Assembly (NCBI GenBank): GCA_034440635.1
Contig: JAOTON010002228.1
Span: 658,001-722,000, forward strand
Source: Lepas anatifera
Lineage: Eukaryota > Arthropoda > Thecostraca > Lepadidae
Direction: 5' to 3'
Length of the DNA stretch: 64,000 bases
Shown here piece after piece: positions 11,656 through 20,960 of the stretch. Numbering within the stretch: position 1 is the first letter of the stretch; every line of letters begins with the position of its first letter. A program made the translations under genes and the position numbers. The notes beneath the pieces were generated by a model that saw only the letters and a program-made list of their open reading frames with translations, ran no database searches and was not told the DNA's origin.

Positions 11656-11877
11656 GACGTAAATGGTAGACTTGTCTGCCCGCCTTATTATTATATTGTT
11701 GTTGTTGCACAGTTGTTTAGCAGCTTCTGTGTTCTTTCGTTAGAATTTTACTAGCACTGTGACTTCGTTGGATAGTACTTTCGCCTAATAGTCTGTCTTT
11801 GATGTTCGGGTTCACTTCTACCTTGCCATTCTTTTCTAGGTTTTCGCTATTCTGAAACAATACTTCCATTCCATAAG

Positions 11878-11921
11878 TGCTTGATAATGGAAGATGTCAC
11901 TTCCGAAACGCGTCGCAACGT
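11878..11921 (+). ncRNA. Hammerhead-like motif 3 (5' inverted pLTR of PLE-2)
   Basis: Stem I TGC, core TTGATAA, one extra base, stem II GGAAG-ATGTCA-CTTCC (5 bp perfect), GAAAC, self-complementary ACGCGT for stem III, C at the cleavage position, then GCAACGTT. All elements are present apart from the U3-A8 replacement of C3-G8. Confidence 0.6.
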
Positions 11922-12071
11922 TAAATGTATGCCTAAAAGATGCCAGCATTCGGCCAATTAATAAATCAAATATCAGATTTACAAAAATGCACTCTTTGAG
12001 CATTGGAGAAGACGAGGAAGAAGCTCGTGAAAACAAGATATGCTATATCTTTTAACAAAACATGCATTGAG

Positions 12072-12073
<2 letters not shown>

Positions 12074-12108
<35 letters not shown>
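12074..12108. repeat. (TA)n microsatellite
   Basis: TA tract between the outer ends of PLE-2 and PLE-3. Confidence 0.97.
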
Positions 12109-12110
<2 letters not shown>

Positions 12111-12722
12111 GATGGAACAAGACTACGTTGCGTGCGTTGATTAGCTTCTTTTGTAAATTTTCTAAATTACGTACCGCTGACCTTACTTCATCGCTTTCAT
12201 TAGCTATCAGATCTCCTATGATAGTCATAAGGAATAAAGTTCATAATTGCAACCGGTTTCGCTATATTCTAATAACGTTATCAAGCATATGAACATAGAC
12301 AAAATACATTACATTGTGAAAATTAAAGGACACAAGTTTAAAGTGCATATTTTGAAACACTCGGATTATACAAACAGATACAATGTCACGCGTAAACCGT
12401 TTGAGGCATCCCATTCTTCCGGCGAATTTCCAGCCAATCGCGCTCAGCCAGCACCATAGGTATTCGTGCTGCAGAGCGTGAAAATCCCTAGATAATCACG
12501 TTGGGTGTTGAGCGCAGGGTACTTCTCCCGGATTATAACAGCCTCGAGTATCTTCAATCTCCACTGGGCTCTCTCCTGCTCAATAATCTTCACGTTATCC
12601 ACCAGATCCTTCAGCGTGATTTGTCGATTGTGGGTGTTCTGCGTGTGATTAGAGGGTGGGTGTGCGTGGAGGTGCATGGTCAAACGCCTAGAAGAACGTG
12701 ACACCGACAGACAACAACACAA
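12109..12722 (-). mobile_element. PLE-3, 3' portion on the minus strand
   Basis: The minus-strand frame 12722-12444 encodes the C-terminal part of the GIY-YIG domain (LTMHLHAHPP, a DNVKIIEQE helix, YLGIFTLC). After it come the 3' untranslated region, hammerhead-like motif 4 and a stretch equivalent to the N-terminal coding region seen at 16951-17148. That order (3' end, ribozyme, start of next copy) fits a tandem pLTR junction. PLE-3 and PLE-4 are arranged head to head around about 12.69-12.77 kb. Confidence 0.8.
12249..12286 (-). ncRNA. Hammerhead-like motif 4 (PLE-3)
   Basis: Read on the minus strand: TGC-like stem I, core TTGATAA, extra C, stem II GTTAT...ATA(G) (weakened), CGAAAC, ACCGGT (stem III), T at the cleavage position, GCA. 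It is a near copy of motif 5. Confidence 0.55.
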
Positions 12723-12773
12723 TCCAGCTCATCATCTACTATAAGAACAGGAGAACGTCAAACGTCGTTAATA

Positions 12774-13212
12774 ATGAAGAACAACATGCACCAAGAGATG
12801 ATGCTGCAGAAGACTAATGTAGCCTACCACTGGACATGCCCTGATGAAGGTTGTAAACTTCGAAACAAGGCGGACTACATTGGTCACACTACAACAACGC
12901 TCTCTAGGCGTTTGACCATGCACCTCCACGCACACCCACCCTCTAATCACACGCAGAGCACCCACAATCGACAAATTACGCGGAAGGATCTGGTGGATAG
13001 CGTGAAGATCATTGAGCAGAAGAAAGACCAGCGGAGATCGAAGATACTCGAGGTTGTTATAATCCGGGACAAGTACCCTGCGCTCAACACCCAACGTGAT
13101 TATCTAGGGATTTTCACGCTCTGCAGCACGAATACCTATGGTGCTGGCCGAGCGCGATTGACTGGTAATTTGCCGGAAGAATGGGATGCCTCAAACTGTT
13201 TACGCGTGACAT
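12774..13212 (+). pseudogene. PLE-4 GIY-YIG endonuclease
   Basis: This frame contains CPDEGCKLRNKADYIGHTTTTL (Cys cluster, then YIG), LTMHLHAHPPSNH, a VDSVKIIEQKKD helix and the terminal YPALNTQRDYLGIFTLC block. It is about 90% alike to PLE-3 in the overlapping part. The natural C-terminus and 3' region are cut at 13213, where the TAGCCG-ended element is inserted. The PLE sequence resumes at 16776. There is no intact upstream RT, so this is a fragment. Confidence 0.88.
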
Positions 13213-13255
13213 TAGCCGTTTTCACAACGTGAATTAAACCTTGGGAGTCTTTTTG

Positions 13256-14880
13256 CAAGGTTTTTCGGTAGCACAGTAATATTGCTGCCATTTGTCAGAT
13301 TTTCACAAGAGTCTTGGGAATTTATTGAGTACATTTATCTGGCACATCTGGCAATGCTTCAGTGTCGCCGGGCAGCCTGTGTTGAGTGTTGCGGATTTTA
13401 ATAGAATAAAATTCAACTTTAATAAGTCGTATAATGAGTGAAATTTGCATCAGTTACACTCCTGCTACCCCAGTCGCTTCAATTCACTTATCGTTTTTCT
13501 CTCAGCTTCCATATTACCTGTGTAGTAAGTTCAAAACAAAAGGAGTAGGGACTAGGGTAACGTCTGCTCGTGTAATACTCAGGTAACTTTCCAATTACAT
13601 TGATAAAAAGTTTATTACCTAGGTAACCAACTCCCATACGAGCAGGGGTGTCCTAAACAAAGGGTGACAGGCAGAGGAATCCTTAAATGTAAATCAGGGT
13701 GGATATTATGCCAAATGTTTGGGGTTGAATGATGTAAGTTTTCTGCATTCTCATTACAATTAATGTGTGGATCCACCCAAATTTTGAGACTTGCTAAATT
13801 TTTTGGTGAATTGTTTGAACAGCATCATTTGAAGACAAACAATTTAGTCCAAACTTTTGTCCCACTACATGTTATCCCCTATTCCTAGTCGGAGCATCTC
13901 CCCAAATAAAAACTAAGTGGCGACGTCCCGTATTGCGGGGTATGGGTGTTTGGACTGTAAGCGGTTTTTACCTTGAAGTGGGCGCAACTGGAAAATTATA
14001 ATTTATCTTGGTTTCTCAGGTTTGCTTGGGCATATGTGCTTTGCAACTAGCAATGCAAATCACTTTGTTTATTATTGGAATAGAGATATATCAGCTTTTC
14101 AGGCCAGGGCAGGCTTTTCTTGATTGGCTGCAAGGTGGTTCCAAGTGAAATACAAGATATGTGCAGATTATCCTTGTTTTTAAAATATGCCTACAGGCAA
14201 TAATTTTAATTCATCATAATAAGATGGTGTAGCTTTGTTGGTTGCATTGTTCATTTACCAAAAAGATACTGGGTTTTCAGAGATAACTAAAAAGTAACTA
14301 AAGGAGTTTCCTGATGTTGATCATTTTGCCATGCTATTGGGATTCATACTTTAATACCTTAAAAGTATCAAGCTATAAAGTGGTGCAGTATCAGGCTTAA
14401 CTTTGGTATCATTTGTGAATTATGTGTGACAGCAAGTCACTTGGTGCCCCACATCGGCACCCCTTCTAGTCAGGGGCACTGTCACAGAATTTTTACAGGG
14501 TGGACGGACCCGACCCGGTGCTAACTGGAGAACGCCAATTCTGAGCATATTTAGTACCTGACAGCATTAATGATGATGGACCAAAAATTTGGGGGGACAT
14601 CCCCCTGGTTGGCCAACAGGGGAGATGCCCCCCCCGTTTTCAGCGCCTATGCTTCTGGTGATATGAACCAAAGTTTGAGGTTGAAATGCTGGGTGAATCA
14701 ACCCCACATGCTTCAGCAAGCTTGGCTTTGCACATTAGACATCTAGAGCTGACATTTGTTGAGTATGTACTCCAGGCAAATGGAATGGATGGTACTATTC
14801 TATGCAAAGAGTGAGAAGTTGAGGTACACTGCTTTTACCATTATTGTACCATGCTAAATTCACTGACACACTGCCCATTT
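13256..14880. other. No gene seen inside copy A
   Basis: AT-rich, with short frames only. 13545-13665 has an inverted CTGCTCGT/ACGAGCAG pair around a TTACCTAGGTAA palindrome, and a TGTCCTAAA phrase also found in reverse near 21165. The stretch 14580-14640 is a G/C-run fragment of a common small repeat also seen near 29250 and 38885. Confidence 0.45.
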
Positions 14881-15410
14881 CACCATGTTGACCTGCAAAC
14901 CCCAAAGTATGTTTGGTGAGCTATCGCCGATGGAGTTGGCCGCCTACCGGAGATTGCAGGGCAGCTTGCCAGGCGTGGCATTGTGAGAAGGTATTCGGCG
15001 GCGGCGGCTTCCCCACCTGGGCTTGCGACAACGGTAGTCGCCTGGGTAACTGCGGCCCAACCCGGACCAGCGGCGGCAACGGCCCAACCCGGGCCAGCGG
15101 CGGCTCCTTGGAACAGCGGTGGCCCCCTCTGATTCAGTCCGTCCTTGCCATACTCGTGAACGTGACAAAGGCGTTGTATCGACGAAGAAGATCCCTCCAC
15201 TGTTCGATGAGCCGATGTGCAGTCTACGGCGTCATGGTCTCCCCCTTCCCCAACTATCCATCGCCTCGCGCCTCACGAACACCATTGCCTCCCGCCTCCC
15301 GCCTTGCTAGTGCCGTCACCCTCCGCCTCACCAGTGCCGTCACCTCCCACCTCACTAATTCCGTCACCTCGCGTACACCGATCTAGGGGGGTGGGGGTAG
15401 GATAGACCCT
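14881..15410. other. GC-rich patch, simple repeats, no recognised gene
   Basis: Frames on both strands are open because the DNA is GC-rich (Gly/Ala/Pro-rich translations). 15240-15370 has short imperfect repeats of a CCTCACCAGTGCCGTCACC type. I do not recognise a product. Confidence 0.4.
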
Positions 15411-15439
15411 CGGCGCCACCTGAAATGATCACGGAAACC

Positions 15440-15780
15440 CCTAAAAGTTGAATGACACCCCTAAAATGTCGCTTCCCACCCACCCCCCTAGAATGCGAGA
15501 ATCGGCGCCCACCGATAGGATTTTGCACCCACCTGAGAAGTTTTGCAGGCAAATAGTGGCGCACACTGGAAAGGTGCCCCCGATCGGCAATCTCGGAGCC
15601 GTCCATGCCTTCCTGGGGGTGCCATCCGGACCAGTGGGCGCAATTTTTTTACCGGAAAAATATTTCAGGCGGGCGCAAAATCCTAGCAATGGGTGCCGAT
15701 TTTCGCATCCTTGGAGAAAGGGTGGGAAGCGACATTTCAGGGGGCGCCATCAACCCTTCAGGCGGAGCCACAGCCATCCA
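15440..15780. repeat. Degenerate copy of the GGCGGATCC-family repeat
   Basis: Phrases such as AATCGGCGCCCACCGAT and TTTTGC.CCCACCTGA match the copies at 15785-16018, 30052-30345 and 52.6-53.3 kb. The ends are not clear. Confidence 0.55.
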
Positions 15781-15784
15781 GGGA

Positions 15785-16018
15785 CATAGGCGGATCCAGG
15801 GGTGGGGCAGGTGCCCCTCCGATTGACCCTCTGCCCCCTCTGAAATGGCCACGGTGCCCCCTAAAATTTCGGTTCCCCCAGAATGTGAAAATCGGCGCCC
15901 ACCGATGGGATTTGGTGCCCACCTCATAGGTTTTTCTGGTCAAAAGTGGAGCCCCCCGGGTCCGGATGGCGCCAATTCGGAAAGGTACCCCCGATCGGCC
16001 ATCCTGGATCCGCCTATG
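15785..16018. mobile_element. MITE of the CATAGGCGGATCCAGG family, copy 1
   Basis: A 234-bp element with inverted ends CATAGGCGGATCCAGG and CCTGGATCCGCCTATG (perfect over 16 bp). The interior is rich in GGCGCC blocks and there is no coding capacity. Target duplication is unclear; TCCAG occurs near both ends. Confidence 0.75.
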
Positions 16019-16475
16019 ATCCAGAGGCGCATATGGTCGATCGGAGGGGCGCCTGCCCCTTTAATTGGCCCCCGATCTGTATGATAGGAATCTGACTGTA
16101 TCCTGACTGTATCTGCCTGACTGCGGCTAACGATAAAATAATTTCAATCAAATATTCAACTTGTGTTTTAAAATACATGTAAAATAACGATCGTAGCTCA
16201 TATACCGTGAGTAAACATTCATTAGAGAACAAACTTGGCGTTGCGTCATTATCGCCCAAGTTTCCCGAACGCGGCCTCTCTCTCTAGGGCCTTGAACGCG
16301 GCCATGCTGCTCTCAGTAAACTGTCCGGTGATTGGTTCTTGGCCATGATGTAGTTAGTGGTGTCAAGCTGGCATCTCGTGCATAAGTAACCGACTTCAAA
16401 ATTCGCTTCTGCATATGGAAGCCTTTAAAAATCCCTCCAGACAAATCTAGAGGCTGAAAAGACCGGATCTAGAGG

Positions 16476-16535
16476 CTTGGGAGTCTTTTGAAAAAAACCG
16501 ACCCTGGAGGTCGGTTTTTCAAAAAGACCCCCAAG
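16476..16535. repeat. Strong imperfect hairpin, 28-nt arms, 5-nt loop
   Basis: Left arm 16476-16503 and right arm 16509-16535 pair with one mismatch and one or two unpaired bases. The inner 11 bp (AAAAACCGACC/GGTCGGTTTTT) are perfect around a CTGGA loop. It lies inside copy A, and its outer arms contain the CTTGGGAGTC phrase of that element's TIR. Confidence 0.8.
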
Positions 16536-16799
16536 ATGTTGGGATATTTCCAAAATATAAATCCATTAGTTTAGATTTATTTATTGAATGCCATGCCAGG
16601 AGAAGCTCAAAATCAAGGATTCCGAGTCTTGGCTTTCAATGCTGAATGATCATATTTATATAACTTATATACTTTCACTGAAATGAATGCCGTTTTTGGC
16701 TTGGGAAATGTTTAAAAAAATTACCAAAAGACTCCCAAGGTCTTTTTGAATTTGTTCACGTTGTGAAGACGGCTAATGTACCTGTTTGTATAATCCGAG

Positions 16800-16836
16800 C
16801 ATAGAGATCTACTATAACTTATGGTAGATCTCTATG
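16800..16836. mobile_element. 37-bp palindromic micro-element with 8-bp target duplication
   Basis: The arms CATAGAGATCTACTATAA and TTATGGTAGATCTCTATG pair with one mismatch around a single C. AATCCGAG is duplicated exactly at 16792-16799 and 16837-16844, while PLE-3 has a single AATCCGAG. The 8-bp duplication suggests hAT-type mobilisation, or a footprint retaining only both TIRs. Confidence 0.8.
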
Positions 16837-16916
16837 AATCCGAGTGTTTCAAAATATGCACTTTAAACTTTTGTCCTTTATTTTTCCAATGTAATGTATT
16901 TTGTCTATGTTCATAT

Positions 16917-16954
16917 GCTTGATAACGTTATTAGAATATAACGAAACCGGTTGC
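16917..16954 (+). ncRNA. Hammerhead-like motif 5 (PLE-4)
   Basis: TGC (stem I), TTGATAA core, extra C, stem II GTTAT-TAGAAT-ATAAC (5 bp perfect), GAAAC, self-complementary ACCGGT (stem III), T at the cleavage position, GCA (stem I). Best preserved together with motif 3. Confidence 0.6.
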
Positions 16955-17148
16955 AATTATGTACTTTAATCCTTATGACTATCATAGGAGATCTGATAGC
17001 TAATGAAAGCGATGAAGTAAAGTCAGTGTTACGTAATTTAGAAAAGTTACAAAAGAAGCCAATCAACGCACGCAACGCAGTCTCGTTTCATCATTCCTGC
17101 ATATCTAACAGATTGCTACATAAGTTTAAGGCCAACGGATTGCTCTAA
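16951..17148 (+). pseudogene. Putative N-terminal coding stretch of a PLE
   Basis: This 65-codon frame contains a DEVKSVLRNLEKLQKKPINARN segment of helical, charged character. The same segment occurs on the minus strand at about 12110-12240. Its position just after the ribozyme-like motif fits the beginning of a PLE frame in a tandem pLTR arrangement. It stops at the (TA)n tract and there is no RT downstream. Confidence 0.45.
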
Positions 17149-17154
17149 GTTTGT

Positions 17155-17157
<3 letters not shown>

Positions 17158-17203
<46 letters not shown>
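17158..17203. repeat. (TA)n microsatellite
   Basis: TA tract with a short variant tail, bounding PLE-4 on the right. Confidence 0.96.
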
Positions 17204-17209
<6 letters not shown>

Positions 17210-17211
<2 letters not shown>

Positions 17212-17522
17212 GTTACCTCTTGTATGTAGATACCTGTTATATATAGGTAGCTCCTTATTAGAGGATTTCAATGGTCAAAAGGGACCTGCCCGTCCCAAAA
17301 TAGAGTGCTGGAGAGGGCCTTAAGAGGGGCTGTCTAAGATGAAATTCCACGGTCGGCCACAGAGCATAGTGGGAGTGGACCGCGCTTCGCGTGGTCCGTT
17401 AAATTTCCTTGAAGGGACACTCAGGGGGCCGCCGCTCCAGCCGCCCCTCGACTACGCCTCTGTAGAGGGTCCAGCCGACCAGAGGGCCCTGCTGGCGATA
17501 GTGAGCACTGCGGAGAACAGTC
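17210..17522. other. No gene seen
   Basis: Host flank of the hAT element. GC-rich from 17340 with CCGCCGCTCCAGCCGCCC; no recognised product. Confidence 0.4.
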
Positions 17523-17537
17523 GGTCCTACCAGACTT

Positions 17538-17725
17538 GTTGAGTCGCGACTCAGAGTCGGAATCGATTCTGAGTCGACTCAAAATTTCTTTGAGTCAGAG
17601 TTGAGTCGACTCACTTTCAGATTTGGGTTGAGTCTGAGTCGACTCAACTGCTTGACCAATTGAGTCGAGTCAGAATCAGAGTCAGCCTCTAGGCTGTGAG
17701 TCGGGAGTTGAGTCGACTCAGCTTT
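17538..17725 (+). repeat. Left subterminal GAGTCGACTC array of the hAT element
   Basis: Repeated TTGAGTCGACTCA palindromes and GAGTCAGAATC variants. The same block recurs in direct orientation at 19149-19326. Confidence 0.9.
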
Positions 17726-19148
17726 CTTTTTCTTAACGTATGTGATGACATGGCTGACATATTAGAAATGTTTGCAAATAATTTTGAAGGATTTCATATT
17801 GCAATTTACTAATAATAGGAAACTTATTATTATTCATAGCAACACTACACCCATCCTGGGATCAATCATTAACAAAAATAAGTTATGTAAAATATACAGT
17901 TTCAAAAGCACACACACTTCCTAGTATTTTCTATTTAATATTAGCGATAGCATGCAAAATCATACAGATGAATGGGCTTTGGCACACATTTACATTTTTC
18001 GACTTTAAGGGTACACACCATAAGAAGTCCTAAGCTAATAATCATGCAATAATTCACTCTTTGGAAGCCACATCTTTGTTTTCTATTTTCTTCCTTTGGT
18101 TAACTGAAAACACAAAAAAACTAAGAAGCGCCAGATAGAGGGTACCAAAAACCTTGTTTTGCACATAAACCTTGAAATGGGTCAAAACGGAAACCAAAAG
18201 CTTCAATTAGCTATTTTTTAAAAGTACTTTCTTGATTTGTCATGGTTTGAGGACATCTTCTGGAAGATAATATAAACACTGACGGCACAACACTGTACGT
18301 ACTGTTCTCTGTATACGGAAAGTAAAACTCAGTCCTATATCTGGCATTTCTTACATATCAAGTCTCTCACATACCACCACTCTTTAAACTATGTTGATAA
18401 TCATTATTTACCTATTCAGCGCCCATTGCCTGCACACAACATAGCATTGCACCCTCTGCACCCCACGTGCACCACTCCAGTCACAAAACCATCATTGTGC
18501 GCCACAATATATTAGCTTTGTTCGTATGTAGATTTTCTCAGGTTTTATTAAGTCAGGTGACTTTGAAACTGCTATTTATCGTTATTCAACTGCCCTGATT
18601 GTGAAACCTTTTGCCTTATCGGAGGTTAGGTGCGCGTAATGTCTTCAGTGCGCCATCTGTAGTATTTACCGCAACTTTTTCGGGAGGACAACGCGAGCGT
18701 CCATTGTTTTGTTTTTGATTGAGGTGGTGCACAGATTCGGTTAGACTCGGCTTAGTATGTACTTCTAAGCATAATTTGTCACAGGATTGTTCAGAATGCA
18801 CTAGGGCAGGAATTGCCACTCAAAATGTCAAATGTTAAGTTATTGAGTCCTGTTCTTTGTGATTGAAACCTCACTTATTGCTTCAATTATGACTTTACTC
18901 ATGAAGGACATACCTTCAAAATGACAAGCCTCCAGGCCCTTCATCTCACTCATATCTTCGCATTTAGATCCTATCTTCATTCCTATGCAGACATAATTTA
19001 TGTCATGGATTAATGCATTGCAATTGACATTTTATTGAAAGAAATGTGCAGTTATTAAACAGTTGAATGAATTTCAATGAATAAATCCAATGAAATTTGT
19101 GTACTATTAAAGGAAATGTGTATTTTTGTGTACATACTTAGCCACCAC

Positions 19149-19326
19149 TCTGAGTCAGAATCGACTCCGACTCAATGTTTATTTGAGTCAGAGTTGAGTC
19201 GACTCACTTATGAATTTTGGTTGAGTCGATTCGACTCACCATTTTCAACACAGTGAGTCGAGTCAGAATCAGAGTCAGCCTTTAAGCTGTGAGTCAGAGT
19301 TGAGTCGACTCAAACAATTTGAGTCA
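19149..19326 (+). repeat. Right subterminal GAGTCGACTC array of the hAT element
   Basis: Same motif order as the left array, including TGAGTCGAGTCAGAATCAGA and an AGCTGTGAGTC block. Confidence 0.9.
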
Positions 19327-19346
19327 TCAACAAGTCTGGGTCCTAC

Positions 19347-19779
19347 TATGGACTATGGAACGTATGGAAGTAAACACCCACTTGCAGTGGTCTATAAAAA
19401 CACAATGTTTGGGAAGACAAACTAGCGTAAGACAAACACGTTAGAATCCCTTTGTGCCATAAAATAGATGGTAAAAAACACCGCAGTTCTCATTAGAAAC
19501 ATCATCTATTCTATGCACTTACAAATGCGCAAATACCAGAGGGATCTCCTCAAGTGGGGCGTAGTCCCCCATTCCCCCACACGGTCCATTTTCGTGTAGA
19601 GTGCGAACCATTGTAAAGTTTGATTTAGAACGCCATGGGCTTTGGCCTGCTGTACTGAAGCACAAGTCCACATTTGATGGTACTTTCCACTCGGGGTGCA
19701 TCGAGCAAACCATTCCGCTTACTGATGTCCAAATTCCAGTTAATTCCACTTAATCAGTCCAGTTCAGTTACCGGCAGAT
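19347..19779. other. No gene seen
   Basis: Only short domain-free frames. Confidence 0.4.
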
Positions 19780-20169
19780 AAATGGAATGCGGCACCTTCA
19801 TGCTGGGATTTGATCTGAGATAGTCATTTGATAGAATATGTCGAGAAACCACTCATTGATAAATACGAATTAAATTCATAATTATCATTTTACTTCCTAA
19901 TAGTAACTTGTTTTAGCTGAAAACGCCTAATTTGCATTCTTTTCCATTTTTGCTCTAATCAAACAGGTTCAATCTAGCTCAAAACATTACCAGCTCAAAT
20001 GCCGACTTCACGTCATGCTTATTTGTGGAGACTATTTATTGCTAACATATCGATAATAGCTTGCCAGTCATTTTTTGCAGCCGAAATAAGACCAAATCCT
20101 TTATTTTCAACCTAGATTGTTCATAAAACCACCACAGTCTGGAATTTAGCAAAGTGCCACGTTCCCTTT
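19780..20169. mobile_element. Small MITE, GGAATGTGGCACCTT family, copy 2
   Basis: Left AAATGGAATGCGGCACCTT and right CAAAGTGCCACGTTCCCTTT are imperfect inverted repeats. Same family as 6478-6898 and of similar length. Confidence 0.5.
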
Positions 20170-20559
20170 AACTGAGCGTGCGTGCCGGTTAAAATGCCTT
20201 CGTTGACGCAAGTGTTATCGTTTGGGCTTGCCATGCACAGTGCTATAAGCTGCAGATATGAGCTCTAGACACTGTCACAACATTTTGCAACACAATGTGA
20301 TGTGACGTCGAAAAACTGAACAAGGTGTCATCAGCGCCTCGAATGGAAAGAATATATAAACCTATCAAAGATGTAAGCGATGTTAGCAGGGTTTACCAAC
20401 ATTTTAGTTCCGAAACTGGTTTAACCACAGAAGGATGAAAGTGAACAGTATTGAATGTAAAAAAAGATTTTACACAGCAAAAATGACATAATATGGCTAG
20501 AATATGAACGAAAAGGGTACACTTTTACAATTTTTTTTACCGAGCTCACTCTTACAGTT

Positions 20560-20960
20560 AACTTAACACGCACAGTGGAGAGGGAGGTCACAGACAACTT
20601 TCTCCGAAATTTTGAGGTCAAGGTCATTCAAGGTTAATGACTTATGACGACACAATATGATATATTACCAATAATGTACAATATAACTGGCACTATAGCA
20701 GTCATTGGGCGGGAAAGGAGGGTTCAACCGTGAAAAACCTTGACCTGTGACCTTGACCTTGAGTAGCCTTAACTATGACGCCATAGCATAACATGTATGT
20801 TCCACATTACATGTTAGTATGACGTATACGTCATACTGATTAATGTCATCTGACCGGATTACTGTGTTCAATGACCTTGAATAATGACTTTGACCTTCAT
20901 GTAGGTTGACCTTGACATGCAACCTGATTATTTAACGCTATGACGTCACCACTCGGTCAA
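20560..20960. repeat. Cluster of AGGTCA/TGACCT hexamers
   Basis: The block contains many TGACCTTGACCT and AGGTCAAGGTCA strings, like the interiors of the TTAA elements, but no TTAA-type ends were found. It may be a relic of a related element. Confidence 0.5.

Larger units (their letters stand above)
9480..12060 (-). mobile_element. Penelope-like element PLE-2 with inverted terminal copies
   Basis: A minus-strand PLE occupies this interval: RT at 11501-10550, a decayed linker at 10549-10156 (fragments of a protein frame are visible in several phases), and GIY-YIG endonuclease at 10155-9799. It is flanked by inverted copies of a ~190-bp sequence (about 9480-9670 and 11870-12060). Both copies contain the phrase with AAGCTCGTGAAAACAA and a hammerhead-like motif. 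Flanking copies in inverted orientation are a known PLE pLTR arrangement. (TA)n tracts lie just outside both ends. A SINE at 11474-11655 is inserted in the RT. Confidence 0.85.
13213..16775. mobile_element. TIR element, TAGCCGTTTTCACA family, copy A (inserted in PLE-4)
   Basis: The left end at 13213 (TAGCCGTTTTCACAACGTGA) and the right end at 16775 are imperfect inverted repeats of about 50 bp. They include CTTGGGAGTC near 13240 and its complement near 16733. Comparison with PLE-3 shows that PLE-4 sequence is interrupted exactly between these ends (GTGACAT left, ATGTACC right). TA flanks both ends, so a TA duplication is possible but not proven. The interior shows no transposase. It holds other small elements and a GC-rich patch. 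Confidence 0.65.
16776..17157 (+). mobile_element. PLE-4 continuation: 3' region, ribozyme-like motif, start of next frame
   Basis: The PLE sequence interrupted at 13213 resumes here. It matches the reverse complement of 12110-12400 through the 3' region, the hammerhead-like motif 5 and a short coding stretch. It ends at a (TA)n tract. Confidence 0.8.
17531..19338. mobile_element. Non-autonomous hAT element, 1808 bp, perfect 8-bp TSD
   Basis: GGTCCTAC is duplicated exactly at 17523-17530 and 19339-19346. The ends CAGACTTGTTGA and TCAACAAGTCTG are perfect 12-bp inverted repeats. An 8-bp TSD and CAG...CTG ends identify the hAT superfamily. Each end carries about 180 bp of clustered GAGTCGACTCAA-type motifs (17538-17725 and 19149-19326). 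These two blocks are similar in the same orientation, and subterminal repeats of this kind are typical hAT transposase-binding arrays. The 1.4 kb AT-rich core has no transposase. The intact TSD and TIRs suggest it is fairly young. Confidence 0.92.

Noticed and set aside
16494..16519. Bacterial-type rho-independent terminator
   Set aside because: The hairpin plus T-run looks similar, but the DNA is eukaryotic TE sequence and the arms continue into the element's TIR phrase.
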